Shown here: piece after piece, positions 54,582-64,000 of the stretch
Numbering within the stretch: position 1 is the stretch's first letter
Layout of the letters: the number at the start of each line of letters is the position of its first letter
NCBI GenBank assembly: GCA_000733355.1
Contig: JNVV01000014.1
Location: forward strand, 124,001-188,000
DNA: 64,000 bases
Reading direction: 5' to 3'
Source: Falciphora oryzae
Taxonomy: Eukaryota > Ascomycota > Sordariomycetes > Magnaporthales > Magnaporthaceae
Position numbers and translations under genes: made by a program
Notes under the pieces: model-generated
What the model was told of the DNA's origin: nothing
The model's database searches: none
What the model saw: the letters and a program-made list of their open reading frames with translations, nothing else

Positions 54582-55980
54582 TCAAGGGAACTCAAACATC
54601 TCCCGGAGGCGTCGCTCGAGGAGGGGAACGCCGACGACCATGCGCATCACTGCGCTATGCCTCAGCAGTACCGACTCGACGCGGCATCCGTCTCGTACAT
54701 AGCTGGAGGAAACGAACAGCCACAGGTATACCTCGTGCAGGTGCTTGTAGTCGTCCACAAGCTCGTCCCACCCGGGCGCCAACTTGGTGGCTGGAGCCGA
54801 GTAGACCCGCCGGAGGCCCTCGAAGGCGTCAGCCAAGAGGGTCGGCAGGCCCTGGCCCCAGCCACCAGGCACCCGCTGCTCCTCCCGGACGGCGAGGAAC
54901 AGCGACAGCGACGTCGCCGCCAGCATATCGAGGTGGTCGACCACGCGGCCCGTGAGCTCGACGCGGAAGGCGTGAAGCCCGAACTTGTCGGCAAACGAGC
55001 TGACCTCCACGGCGTGGCGGTGCAGCTGTCTGTTGTCCGCGAGGACAAACGACCGAAGCAAGTCGAGGACGGCTGCTTGCAGGCCGCGTATAGCGAGCCT
55101 ACCGCCCTCGACCCAAATGCGCTCGAGCATCGCCATGGTGGCGGAAGGGGAGTCAGTGTCCAGCGACAGCTTCTTCCCGAGCGCTGTTGTGTAGAGCGAG
55201 AGCCGGTTAGAAGGATGCCATGATGTTTTAAGTGTGTACCTCGGATTGAGGAGGTGGTGACTGAGCGAGGATGAAGGCAAGGAAGGCGGCAGAATGGCTG
55301 TGTATCAAAGATGGAAATGATGGCAGCAAGGCTACGAGAGCTGAAGTACCAGTGGTTGGGTAGAGAGGAATAGTGACCTTCGGTGAATGGAAGCGAGATG
55401 CAGGTTCTGGAGCTTCTGGAAGAGTGCAGATGCAGGTAAAAGTAGAGGGCAGGTTGATGAAGCGGGAAGCGACTCTGTAGAGTCTAGAGGAGGATAGGAA
55501 GGGCAGAGATGGAGAGTCGCTGCCGCGCGTAGAGACAGAGAACAGAGTGCAGGCAGATGGAGGAATATGAGCAGAGGGAAGTGAGGTTGAAGAGCAGGCC
55601 AAAAGTGCAATCCCTTCGAAGTGGGCAGATATGGCAAGGAAGGCAATGAGCCGGAGGTGAGGAGAGTAGCAATAGTGCTAGGGCTGCGATGGTAGAGAGA
55701 AGAGAGGGCAAAAATGAAGAGTTTACTTACCAGATGGCCCGCTGTATACAAAGTCGAGGCAGGCGAACACCGACGTCGCATCACCTCCCCAGAAGAGAGA
55801 GTGCGGATCGGTGCGGTCTGCCAGCTGGGCGCGAACCCAGCCAGAGGCTGTGGCCATTCGTCCCTTGTGCCCATAGTAGGCCAGCCCGTTGGCGAGCACG
55901 AGCGTGAGGTCAAAGGGCCCCACGCCCGCCTGCCTCCAGGTCTGACCCTGGGCCGTCATGGCATATGGCGTCGCCGCCAT
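54582..55980 (-). CDS. BTB/POZ-domain protein
   Basis: Minus strand; best model is exons 55980..55731 and 55183..54582, giving 283 aa. Exon 1 holds the BTB start (GPFDLTLVLANGLAYYGHKG, then SLFWGGDATSVFACLDFVYS). Exon 2 continues as YSGPSALGKKLSLDTD, with helices like AMLERIWVEGGRLAIRGLQ and the AVEVSSFADKFGLHAFRVEL segment typical of fungal BTB proteins. The intron would be 547 bp and CT-rich, long for this genome, so an extra small exon is possible. BTB proteins dimerise and often act as Cullin-3 adaptors; no second domain is visible, so the role is unknown. Degenerate copies of its exon 1 lie nearby, suggesting a recently rearranged family. Confidence 0.68.
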
Positions 55981-57700
55981 ATTTGTGAAGGTTGGTAGGC
56001 ACGCGAGTACCTGTGGTGGTGATGTTGATGGTGGTGGTGGTGGTCAGGATGGGTATCCTGAAGGAGGTAGATGGCTTTGGTTTGTTTGTGCGATGTGTTT
56101 TGTTGGTGGAGGAGGAAGAGTTGTTGTGGGCTGAGAAAAAGTCTTTGCGAATTTATAGGCACGAGTAGGAAAATATCAGCAACCCAGGCACAGTGCGCAC
56201 CCCACAGAGCTTCCAAGACCGAGAAAAGCCAGAGAAGACTGATACAGGCAGATAGAGCAGAGAGCCTTTAGCGAGAGCCCCATACCAGCGGCCCAGAGCC
56301 AGTGGGGTCACTCGGCGACACACCGGGACCTGGAGAGCTGGGAGAGGCTGCTGCTCTGCAAGCCCCTGCCTTTTGAGAGTTCGTGATTCCCAGGCAGGTT
56401 TCTCGCCTCCATGTTTTGCACTTTATCTTACACATTATCCCATTATCTCGAATATTTTGCAGCATATATCATAATGGCAAGCTAAAAGTCTCTATTCATG
56501 TGTATATCAAGAAGCAGCGACAGTAAACGTGCAAGTTTGAGGAGTCTCCTGGCTTTCTTTTATAGGAGGGAGTCCGTTCGGTGCCGCCGAGCATTCTTTA
56601 TGGCCTAGTCATCCCAGGCGTGGCTTTGCTGGTTTGGTTGTCAGTTGAAACATGTCGGACGGAAATGACAAAGCTAGCCGTTGCATCTCCCCACTGTCAT
56701 TAGAGTTCTGCCAGTGGGAAGGTACAAAGCCTAGAATCAAGATGTGGCGGATGGATGTGGAGCATGACGTGAGATCTTCATGATATCTACAGTCTCAAAC
56801 CAGCAGAGCCAGGAAAATTCTGTTCTTCTTTACACAGTGCCAGGTTGAAATCGCTGCAGTCTCCCTCGTAGCTAGAAGGCTAGCCCCTTCCAGATTGGGG
56901 GTGGAAAATCCCAAGAATAACCGCATCTACTTCCTAGGTGAGTGGTGGTCGTCACGGGAGCGGCACCTCTGCGGCTCTGCCAGGCGGTCAACCAGCCCCG
57001 ATTCCGTGTAGGAGGGGCCGAAGTCCTAAGAAGCTAGATCACACCTCAAGCGGCATTAGTGGGAGCAGCTGGTCCGCGGCTCCTGTCTCTTATTGGTTGT
57101 CAAGTGGAACTCTTCTTCGTTTGTCCGTTTGATTCTCTCCCGAATCTCTCCCCGGGAATGAGGCTTACATAATTGCCCTGCCAACAGGATTTCTGCCGTC
57201 CTTCCTCTTCCACCGCTGATATCTAAGACCCTGCATTGATTCCCAGGTTCCAGGTTTTCTCTCCCCAAACCACCTACAAAATTTGAACGCAACTCCAAAC
57301 CAACCTCAGCCAACAACTTCTGTTTACCTGGGTTCTCAATCATCCATATCCTGTTGGGAGCGCGTCTCTATCTCTTATCACACGAGGCATACCTTTGCCG
57401 CCCTCATGTCGTCAGTCAGCAGCGCTTTACCACAAATGTGCGTCTTCCGGCATCACATTTACAGGATCCCTCGTCTCCCTCCTTCTTGCTCCCGGCCCCA
57501 ACAGTCCTCCACCACAAGCATCATCATCATCCTCTTTCATATCACAGGGCCCGCTGCGCTCTCTGCCCAATCGTACCATCGACCACTCCTACACAAGCCC
57601 TAGCTGTGAACCCCGAGAACGATGAGCCCACTGCTCAGACACTGACAACGAGGTAACTTCATCAGGTTTTTGCGACCCGCTACCGCTGTCGACGGCCCGC
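55981..57700. other. Intergenic, microsatellite upstream of BTB gene
   Basis: GGT/GAT-rich microsatellite at 56010-56045 in the BTB promoter. Nothing else supported. Confidence 0.45.
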
Positions 57701-57757
57701 GCGCTCTCTTCTGGGGAGGTGATGCGACATCGGTGTCCGTCTGCCTCGACTTTCTAT
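57701..57757 (+). pseudogene. BTB exon-1 fragment
   Basis: About 57 bases match the BTB gene (positions 55745-55800, other strand) with few changes: CTCTTCTGGGGAGGTGATGC continues to CTGCCTCGACTTT. It encodes LFWGGDATSVSVCLDF, then a stop. Inverted relative to the intact gene, 1.7 kb away. Confidence 0.75.
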
Positions 57758-57924
57758 ACTGCGAATAGCGTAAGTTTGGTGGTGCTATTCCTGATAATTT
57801 CCTCAAGGTCAACCGCTAACCGTCAGCTGAGGGCTGGATTCAAGGCAGTTACAAAGCTGAACGAGGATGATCTGATACACGTCATCCAGATGAACAACTT
57901 CCAAGGTCATATCCCTCGGAGGCG

Positions 57925-58015
57925 CCCTACGCCGTTAGTGAGGACGGATGGGAGCGGGGACCAGTTCCCGTCTCGAGCTAAGGCGAGGGTAACCTCAGGC
58001 GGATGTGGCCTTGGT
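57925..58015 (+). repeat. Dispersed repeat, copy 2
   Basis: Contains GCCGTTAGTGAGGACGGATG and continues past CTCGAGCTAAGGCGAGGGTA into a GGATGTGGCCTTGGT segment that copy 3 also has. Confidence 0.8.
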
Positions 58016-58033
58016 TGATTGTTGGAAATCTAA

Positions 58034-58470
58034 AGTCGCCGAAGCGGGTTCAAGATCATTTTACATCACACAAATGAACCCTCGGGGACGCCCGACATGA
58101 CCCACGAGAACACCCCCGACGAGGACTCCCCTCGGCTGGAGGAGGAGCTCGACCCGCTCAAGTAAGAGTTCGAGCCCTACATCAAGCTCGAGAACGATCC
58201 TCTGCTGTCCCAAGTCATCGACGGTCACTGGGATGACATGGCCCGAGGCGCGAGAAGAAGTCGCCAAAGTGGGTTCAAGATCATGTCCATCGCGACAAAC
58301 CCTGGCCGACCAGCTGTGCGACCCGTCCAGCCCGCGGAAGCGCGTGGTGGATCCACTCAGGTATGTTGTCAATCCTTCCCACACCTTATCCACGTATTCG
58401 CAAGTACTAATTTGAACCAGACCTTCCGCTCCAACACGCACGGAGCCAAGCCTGGCCATGAGGTCGCCTT
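58034..58470 (+). pseudogene. Rearranged coding scraps, DMTHENTPD family
   Basis: ACATGACCCACGAGAACACC at about 58096 begins MTHENTPDEDSPRLEEELD, then a stop, then EFEPYIKLENDPLLSQVIDG. A KSPK.VQDH motif occurs on both sides. Related to the minus-strand fragment at 54172-54300. No intact frame. Confidence 0.45.
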
Positions 58471-58502
58471 TCCTGGCTTGTCGGGCCACATCTTCCTGGG
58501 AC

Positions 58503-58598
58503 GGCCCACGCCGTCAGCAACGACGGACGGGAGCGGGGACCAGCTCTCGTCTCGAGCTAATGCGAGGGTAGCCTCTGGGAGATGTGGCCTTGGTCGAA
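58503..58598 (+). repeat. Dispersed repeat, copy 3
   Basis: GCCGTCAGCAACGACGGACG and CTCGAGCTAATGCGAGGGTA; the most diverged of the four copies. Confidence 0.75.
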
Positions 58599-58767
58599 TG
58601 AGCTGGGCGACTCAAACGCTCTCGCTCGGGGACACAACGGCCAGCCCGATGCAGCGTCACGCACCCTGCTGGAGTGGATCGTGCTGTGCCACGACGCCGG
58701 AACCCCGCAGCAGATCCTAGAGACGCTGGCCGAGACGCCCACGGAGCAGATCTAAAGCCCGAGGGCC

Positions 58768-58822
58768 TGCGCCGTTAGTGAGGACGGATGGGAGCATGGA
58801 CCAGTCCCCGTCTCGAGCTAAT
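58768..58822 (+). repeat. Dispersed repeat, copy 4
   Basis: GCGCCGTTAGTGAGGACGGA then TGGGAGCATGGACCAG; ends at CTCGAGCTAATGG, where the Pumilio-like fragment begins. Confidence 0.8.
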
Positions 58823-58826
58823 GGTA

Positions 58827-58920
58827 CAGGCGGACCCGCTTTAAATCTGGTTTGTGAGCATCCCGATCAGGACCCCTTCGGCAACTATGTTGTCCAGTAC
58901 ATCATCGGCCTCCCTCCAAG
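58827..58920 (+). pseudogene. Pumilio (PUF) repeat fragment
   Basis: Reads LNLVCEHPDQDPFGNYVVQY and then IIGLPP, the core of a PUF RNA-binding repeat (QDPxGNYVVQ). Only one repeat is present, with repeat-family DNA before and a Lys-rich scrap after (KKAKKEPKWVQDQKKL), so it is a captured exon piece. Confidence 0.6.
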
Positions 58921-59202
58921 AAGGCTAAGAAAGAGCCAAAGTGGGTTCAAGATCAGAAAAAGCTCATGTGTGGGAAGAAGAAAGAGCCTATGCAGGTCGA
59001 GGACTCTTCCTGGGAGGTTTAGGCGGGCTACAATGTTGGTTGAACAGATACGTGAGGCCGGGCGGGCGTTGGTTGAACAAATGATAGATATGTGTGGCTG
59101 CGCCAGCCCCGTTTCGTGGCGACGGACAACTCCTAGAGCAGCATACGCTATTTCCGACGGGGTAGACACAGAGTCAATGAAGTCGCCCGAAGGCACATAA
59201 CC

Positions 59203-60744
59203 CTACGCATTCAGTTGTGGTTCCACAGCTTCAGGCCGGCTGGGACCGTCAGCCCCAGCACCTCGTCTGATCTTGTCCACACGCCTCCTCCACGGTCGGT
59301 AAACAAAGATGGAGCCGATGCCAACCACTAGGAAGACACCGCAGATGCTGCCACCTATGATGTCGAAGTTGTCGCCGATCGCACTGACGCCGTCCCAGAA
59401 CCTGCCCTCCGGCTCGAGCACATTTTGGATAAGGGAGAGGACTTGGATGACGCCGATGAAGGCGGAAACGAAGATGGTGATGGCCGTCAGGACAATCGAG
59501 TAGTACAGAATGGCGACGACGTCCCGGGAAAAGGCTTTGGAGGTATACAAGGCCATCATGAGCGCACCGTCTGTGGTGTCGAGCATGCACATGCCGGCTG
59601 GTAGAACGCGGATTAGTCTTTGTTCTTGCTCAGAGACTGGGACGCAAAAGAGAGCGCAGGACCTACCAGTAAACAGTATAGGGAAGATCAGGATCAGCCA
59701 TAGACTTGTGCCCTCTGCTCCATGAATGCTAGCCAGACCTAGGATGGCGATCTCAGAGCTCGTGTCGAAGCCTAGGCCGAACACTATCCCCAGCGGGAAC
59801 ATCTTCCAGGACCGGTCGGCGACCTTGAACAGCCTGCGGAAGACGACGGCGAGGATGCCGCCACCTTCGACGGGTAGCTGTGGGCCGGCAGCCCCGGCTG
59901 CATCACGACTCGCCCCCGCCGCCGGGGGACCGTGTCTCTCCCCATCTGCCGTCTCGGCCGCGTTTGCGTCTGCTCGGATTGTCTGATCTCGGGGCTGGTC
60001 GCCCCTAGTAACAACATCAACAACGTCGTGATATCGCTCCTCGCCCGCCGCAGCGCCACCACAGCCGTCCGAACCCCCCTCCCGCCGCCGGCGCCGCAGC
60101 TCCTCGCGCAGCCGACCCACAAGCCGCCACAGCACCCACGAGTTCCCCGCGCACAGCAGCAGCAGGAACGCGGCCGAGACGCTCGTGCCCACGACGTTCC
60201 CGACCCGCGAGAAGTCATCGAACCTATCGCGCAGCGCGCCCGTCGTGGCGGCGACGACGACGCACGTGACGACGACGACGGTCGAGTGGCCGAGCGAGAA
60301 GAAGGTCCCCACGGCGACGGGCTGCTGGCCCGAAGCGATCAGGCGGCGTGTCGTCAGGTCGATGGCCGAGATGTGGTCGGCGTCGAGCGCGTGGCGCAGC
60401 CCCAGTGTGTAGGCCAGGACGGCCGACGACACCAGCGGCGGGTGGAAGTGCAGCACGACGCCCGCCGCGGCCCACACGAGAGCGTTGGCGCAGACCAGCA
60501 GCCCGATCATGCGCAGTGCCGGGGTGGGGATCGCTTGCAGGGCTTTGGGCAGGGGGATCCTGCTGAGGAGCGTGGAGGAGGGCGACATTTCGTCGCAGGG
60601 AACGGATGCCTGTGAGGCGCGGCGGTGGTGCAGGCTGCGGATGCGGGCGAGCGCGGGCGATGACGATGGCGACGCTGGCAGTAGAGGCGTGGTCTCCTGG
60701 GCCGCTGTTGGACTGTCGCCCTGGCTCAATCCTCCTGGCGACAT
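59203..60744 (-). CDS. Nickel/cobalt transporter, NiCoT family
   Basis: Minus strand, exons 60744..59667 and 59597..59203, giving 490 aa. The 69-bp intron is GT-AG; it has no stop and a length divisible by three, so retention would add 23 residues. The family signature RHALDADHISAID (residues 117-129; H118 and D121-H124 bind metal) is followed by FFSLGHSTVVVVT, GLGFDTSSEIAILGL, and LFTAGMCMLDTTDGALMM, the last rebuilt by splicing. About eight membrane helices are visible, with a charged cytosolic loop in the middle (about 215-300). It imports Ni2+ or Co2+, most likely Ni2+ for urease, across the plasma membrane. The N-terminal 70 residues are a disordered cytosolic tail. Confidence 0.93.
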   Translation of the reverse strand: MSPGGLSQGDSPTAAQETTPLLPASPSSSPALARIRSLHHRRASQASVPCDEMSPSSTLLSRIPLPKALQAIPTPALRMIGLLVCANALVWAAAGVVLHFHPPLVSSAVLAYTLGLRHALDADHISAIDLTTRRLIASGQQPVAVGTFFSLGHSTVVVVTCVVVAATTGALRDRFDDFSRVGNVVGTSVSAAFLLLLCAGNSWVLWRLVGRLREELRRRRREGGSDGCGGAAAGEERYHDVVDVVTRGDQPRDQTIRADANAAETADGERHGPPAAGASRDAAGAAGPQLPVEGGGILAVVFRRLFKVADRSWKMFPLGIVFGLGFDTSSEIAILGLASIHGAEGTSLWLILIFPILFTGRSCALFCVPVSEQEQRLIRVLPAGMCMLDTTDGALMMALYTSKAFSRDVVAILYYSIVLTAITIFVSAFIGVIQVLSLIQNVLEPEGRFWDGVSAIGDNFDIIGGSICGVFLVVGIGSIFVYRPWRRRVDKIRRGAGADGPSRPEAVEPQLNA

Positions 60745-62643
60745 TGCGGTTATCTGCTCCTTTCTTATTTTTTTTTTGCGTCTCTGATTTCTGTGCTGCT
60801 AGCACCCGCCTCTGCAGAACCCGAAGGCCAGTGCCACGACGCGGGAAGCGATCACGAGTGATGGCGGCGAAAGCGAGCTTGAGGGCATGTGCAGAAGACC
60901 CCGCGTTAGCAGCACCACTATGCACCATGATTTAATTCGCAAGCGACGCAGGCGAGCTGGAAAAGGGGCTTAAACAGCGACGAGCCAGCCCTCCTGTATG
61001 GTATTTTCTTCCAGACTGGCGATGAAGGGCTCTCCTTGGGTTACCAGCGTGCGAATTTTATAGGTACTTCGAATTTTTCATGCTGTCATAGGAGCACCCA
61101 CATCACGGTTCTGGACCATCCTGCCCAGCCCAATCCCAAACAGCTCTCCGGGTGGTGAATGCAGCATCCGAGGTGAGGGGTCGAATTGGACGGAGGCGGG
61201 CATAACCCAAGCTTGAATCGCGCGGTTTGAACACCTTCACTGGGTCGATTCTCTGGCGGCATTGGAGGGACAAAACTGATGCATGACTGCGCGGATCCAT
61301 TGCCTCGCTTTGCTGCTCCAGAGTGTCACCGGCTCTGTCATCGTGCGCAATCCTGGATGTCGCCAAACCGAAGCTGGCTGGCTAGTGACGTCACGCGCCT
61401 TGTGTGGCCTGTCGATTGTTCCAGTACCACCCGCCTGATCAATGGCTCTCGAGTCGCGGAGAGAAACGCCGTCGCGAGAACTTGCCATTGCCAACACCAC
61501 ACACAGTCTTGGCACCCGTTCTTTGTTTCACGCATGAAGTTCTAAGAAAAAGTCCAAGCCCACGACCGAACCGGAGACCCACCAGCACCTCACTAGGAAG
61601 GCAGGCACTGACTGGCTGTTGTTTGCAAGCGTGGCTGAGCATCGAACCCGGGGCATAAAGTCAAGAGTTCGCCTCTCTGGTCGGGACTATGCGGTGGTCC
61701 CCGCCGACCGAAAATAGGAAGGTATTCTCGGTCTTGGGGCCGAAAACCACGGGAGGAGAGATGAGGTTCGAGGGCGCGTCGTTGTGTTCGCTTACACTGA
61801 GTTGAGATTGCGGCTTCTCCAAAACGTTATTCCCCCAAAACTCAACGTGTCGTTTCTCAAATAGGCACTCTGATCGATGGATCGTCATTCCTCACATCTC
61901 GGCTATCTTCCCCATTGATCCACCCTGGTGGGTGCACAAAGTTTTCGGGTGCCATCTCCATCCCTGGTGCTGGCAACTGGTGCCCCGTCACCCGTCAAGA
62001 GGAAACATCGATCAATTCTTCTCCGCCTTGCCACGCAGTGCGGGCAGTGGAGAGCCACGGGTTGGCAGAAGAAACAAAGCCTCGACGGTGTCAGCCCCGA
62101 AAAGGCCGTGCGGTGTGGGCCGGCAAGAAACCCGAGGCACCCCTTTCTACTTTCCTAACCAGGCATCATGGCACCTGTCCCGAGGGAAACACCTGGGATG
62201 GCGGGGCCTCATCTATAGTGGACTGTACCCCGTGGTGGGTCCGATCGGTGTTGGGCCTGGTATGGAAGGTCGCATCAGATAAAACATGCTTCTCGTTGGT
62301 TCCTGGAAAAGTGATCACCCACTGTCGTTCCTGAAGATGGCTGGGCAGGGGTCTCCAAGGTACCGCCTCCATGGCGAGCCCTCGACCAGGTTAGTTAGCT
62401 CTGCAGAGCGGTCCTTGCTCCGAGGAGGCCGAGCCCCGGGGCAGGGCCGCGAGGACATAAACTGTGCCAGAGGTCGGGCAAAGCTCCGGTCTGCTACTCC
62501 TCCTTTCTCTCCCAACCGTTCGTGGTACCGCGAGGGTTACATTCCGTCTAGACGACTCAGCCTGACACTCGTTAACAGGCTTTGCATCCAGATGGCCTCA
62601 CCACATTCTTTATTTCCAACCACTTACCACACCCACTGCCATC
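60745..62643. other. Divergent intergenic region
   Basis: 1.9 kb between the starts of the NiCoT (minus) and cellobiose dehydrogenase (plus) genes. No coding region is supported. The last 60 bases form a short CA-rich leader before the dehydrogenase ATG. Confidence 0.5.
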
Positions 62644-64000
62644 ATGGTCAAGTCACTCTTTACTAGCTCACTTGCATTGGTGGCCTGGGCCGCAGGCGCA
62701 GCTGTCGCCCAGCAACCATCCAGCGCTTTCACAGACCCGAGCACAGGCATCGCGTTCCAGTCCTTCTCCAGCAATGGCTTCAGCTTCGGCATCGCCCTGC
62801 CGGAGGCATCGGCCAGCAGCGCAGACTTTATCGGCCGGATATCAGGCAACATCAAGGAAGGGTGGGCCGGCGTTTCGCTAGGAGGTGCGATGGTGGGCAA
62901 GACATTGGTGACGGCGTGGCCCCACGGCAAGGAGGTCGTCGCGTCACTGAGGAAGGCTTCGGGCTACACCAACCCCGACCCCCTGACGGGAGCGGCCAAG
63001 CTGAAGCCCATCAAGGCCGGCATATCGGCCAACGGCACGGCTTTCACGTACACATTCTTATGTTCAGGGTGCCTGCAGACAGACGGGTCGACCTTTGCGG
63101 CCGCTGACGCCTCCGCGCCGGTGGGGTGGGCGTTGTCCAGCAAGGCCGTGAGCCGCCCGGCTGATACGGCCAGCCCCCTGAACTTCCACTCGAGCTTCGG
63201 TCAGTTCAAGGCCGACCTGGCCGCGGCACGGTCGGCCAAGTTCGCCACGTGGGCGGCCACGGCGTCCGACGCTGTGCCGGCACCCACGCCGGGTGGCCAA
63301 CCGACAATCCAGCCCAACACGACAGCGCCTGTCACAACCATCTCCAACGCCACCTACGACTACATTGTGGCGGGTGCAGGCGCTGCAGGTATAGTGGTCG
63401 CACAGAGGCTTGTCGAGAGCGGCCGGTCCGTGCTACTACTCGAGCGAGGCGGGCCGTCGGCGGCGTCGACGGGCGGGACGGTGCGCCTCGCCTGGAACAA
63501 CAGCGTGTCGCCCTTTGACGTGCCGGGTTTGGCCTACTACCTGACTGGCATTTCGGATATCTCAAGCGCGTACTGCAGCGATACGGCGGGGCAGGCGGGT
63601 TGCCTGCTGGGAGGCGGCACCCAGGTCAACGCCATCATGTACGTGCCGCCGCGGGCCGCCGACTTCGACGAGAAGTGGCCCAAGGGGTGGAAATGGTCCG
63701 ATGTGAAGGACGCAGCCGCGCGGCTGTACCAGCGGGACCCGGGGACGACACAGCCGTCGGCCGACGGGAAGAGGTACGACCAGGGGGCATATGATGTGCT
63801 GTCTGAGTTCTTCTCGGCCAACGGGTTCAAGTCGGTCGACGCGCTTACCGAGCCGGACGAGAAGCACGATGTTTTTACCCACCCACCTTGGCTGGTGAGT
63901 TCCCTTGTTTACTTCTCACCCAGAAGCCCGTTCTGACACATCCCCCAAATAGATCAAAAACGGACAGCGCTCCGGCCCCGTGCGGCAGTATCTCCCCCTG
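62644..64000 (+). CDS. Cellobiose dehydrogenase (3' end outside window)
   Basis: Exon 1 is 62644..63894, the intron 63895..63952 (58 bp, GT-AG), and exon 2 runs from 63953 off the right edge (IKNGQRSGPVRQYLPL). A signal peptide of about 22 residues (MVKSLFTSSLALVAWAAGAA) precedes the cytochrome domain with probable heme ligands M83 (GGAMVGKTLV) and H182 (LNFHSSFGQF) and a C140/C143 pair. After a Thr/Pro-rich linker comes the GMC flavin domain, with the FAD-binding YDYIVAGAGAAGIVVAQRL near 238 and LLLERGG. This secreted flavocytochrome oxidises cellobiose and passes electrons via its heme to AA9 monooxygenases such as the one at 52443. The catalytic His and any CBM1 lie beyond the window, so the class cannot be decided. 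Confidence 0.95.

Noticed and set aside
54239..54595. 118-codon minus ORF as an additional 3' exon of the BTB gene
   Set aside because: The BTB frame ends in a stop before it and no plausible donor site joins the two; could still be a separate small gene.

Overview
This window is nuclear DNA of a filamentous ascomycete, most likely a lignocellulose-degrading Sordariomycete (Sordariales is my best guess). The evidence is short GT-AG introns (mostly 58-150 bp), GC-rich genes separated by long gene-poor stretches, a QDE-1-like RNA-dependent RNA polymerase, a Zn2Cys6 regulator, a PNP-NACHT-ankyrin immune-receptor relic, and secreted plant-biomass enzymes (an AA9 lytic polysaccharide monooxygenase, a cellobiose dehydrogenase and a feruloyl esterase).

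Layout. 1-2.8 kb: the 3' part of a calpain-like protease. 2.8-9.7 kb: an intradiol ring-cleavage dioxygenase gene lying between two wrecked MFS sugar-transporter genes. 9.7-21.6 kb: secretory-pathway genes (a GH76 wall mannosidase, a secreted HExxH protein, a DUF1996 protein, a feruloyl esterase and a GT61 glycosyltransferase). 21.6-27.8 kb: a gene-poor mosaic of duplicated blocks, hairpin-forming repeats and captured gene fragments (HAD phosphatase, zinc knuckle). 27.8-41.8 kb: a hypothetical protein, an aspartic protease, the QDE-1-like polymerase and, divergent from it, a ten-exon Zn2Cys6 transcription factor. 41.8-50 kb: gene-poor, dominated by the decayed NLR-type gene, which carries a 343-bp non-autonomous hAT element with a perfect 8-bp target duplication. 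50-53.4 kb: a cysteine-rich small secreted protein and the AA9 LPMO. 53.4-59.2 kb: a BTB-domain gene surrounded by scattered copies of itself, of a short repeat family and of a Pumilio fragment. 59.2-64 kb: a nickel/cobalt transporter and the 5' part of cellobiose dehydrogenase.

Function. Cellobiose dehydrogenase is the known electron donor of AA9 monooxygenases. Together with the feruloyl esterase, and perhaps the extracellular dioxygenase acting on released aromatics, these genes make a coherent set for attack on plant cell walls, although they are spread out rather than forming a tight cluster. The GH76 and GT61 genes act on fungal wall or glycoproteins. The polymerase belongs to RNA silencing, which fits a genome that carries many transposon and gene relics.

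Limits. Exon boundaries were read by eye from splice signals and reading-frame continuity. Family calls rest on motif recognition, with no database search.
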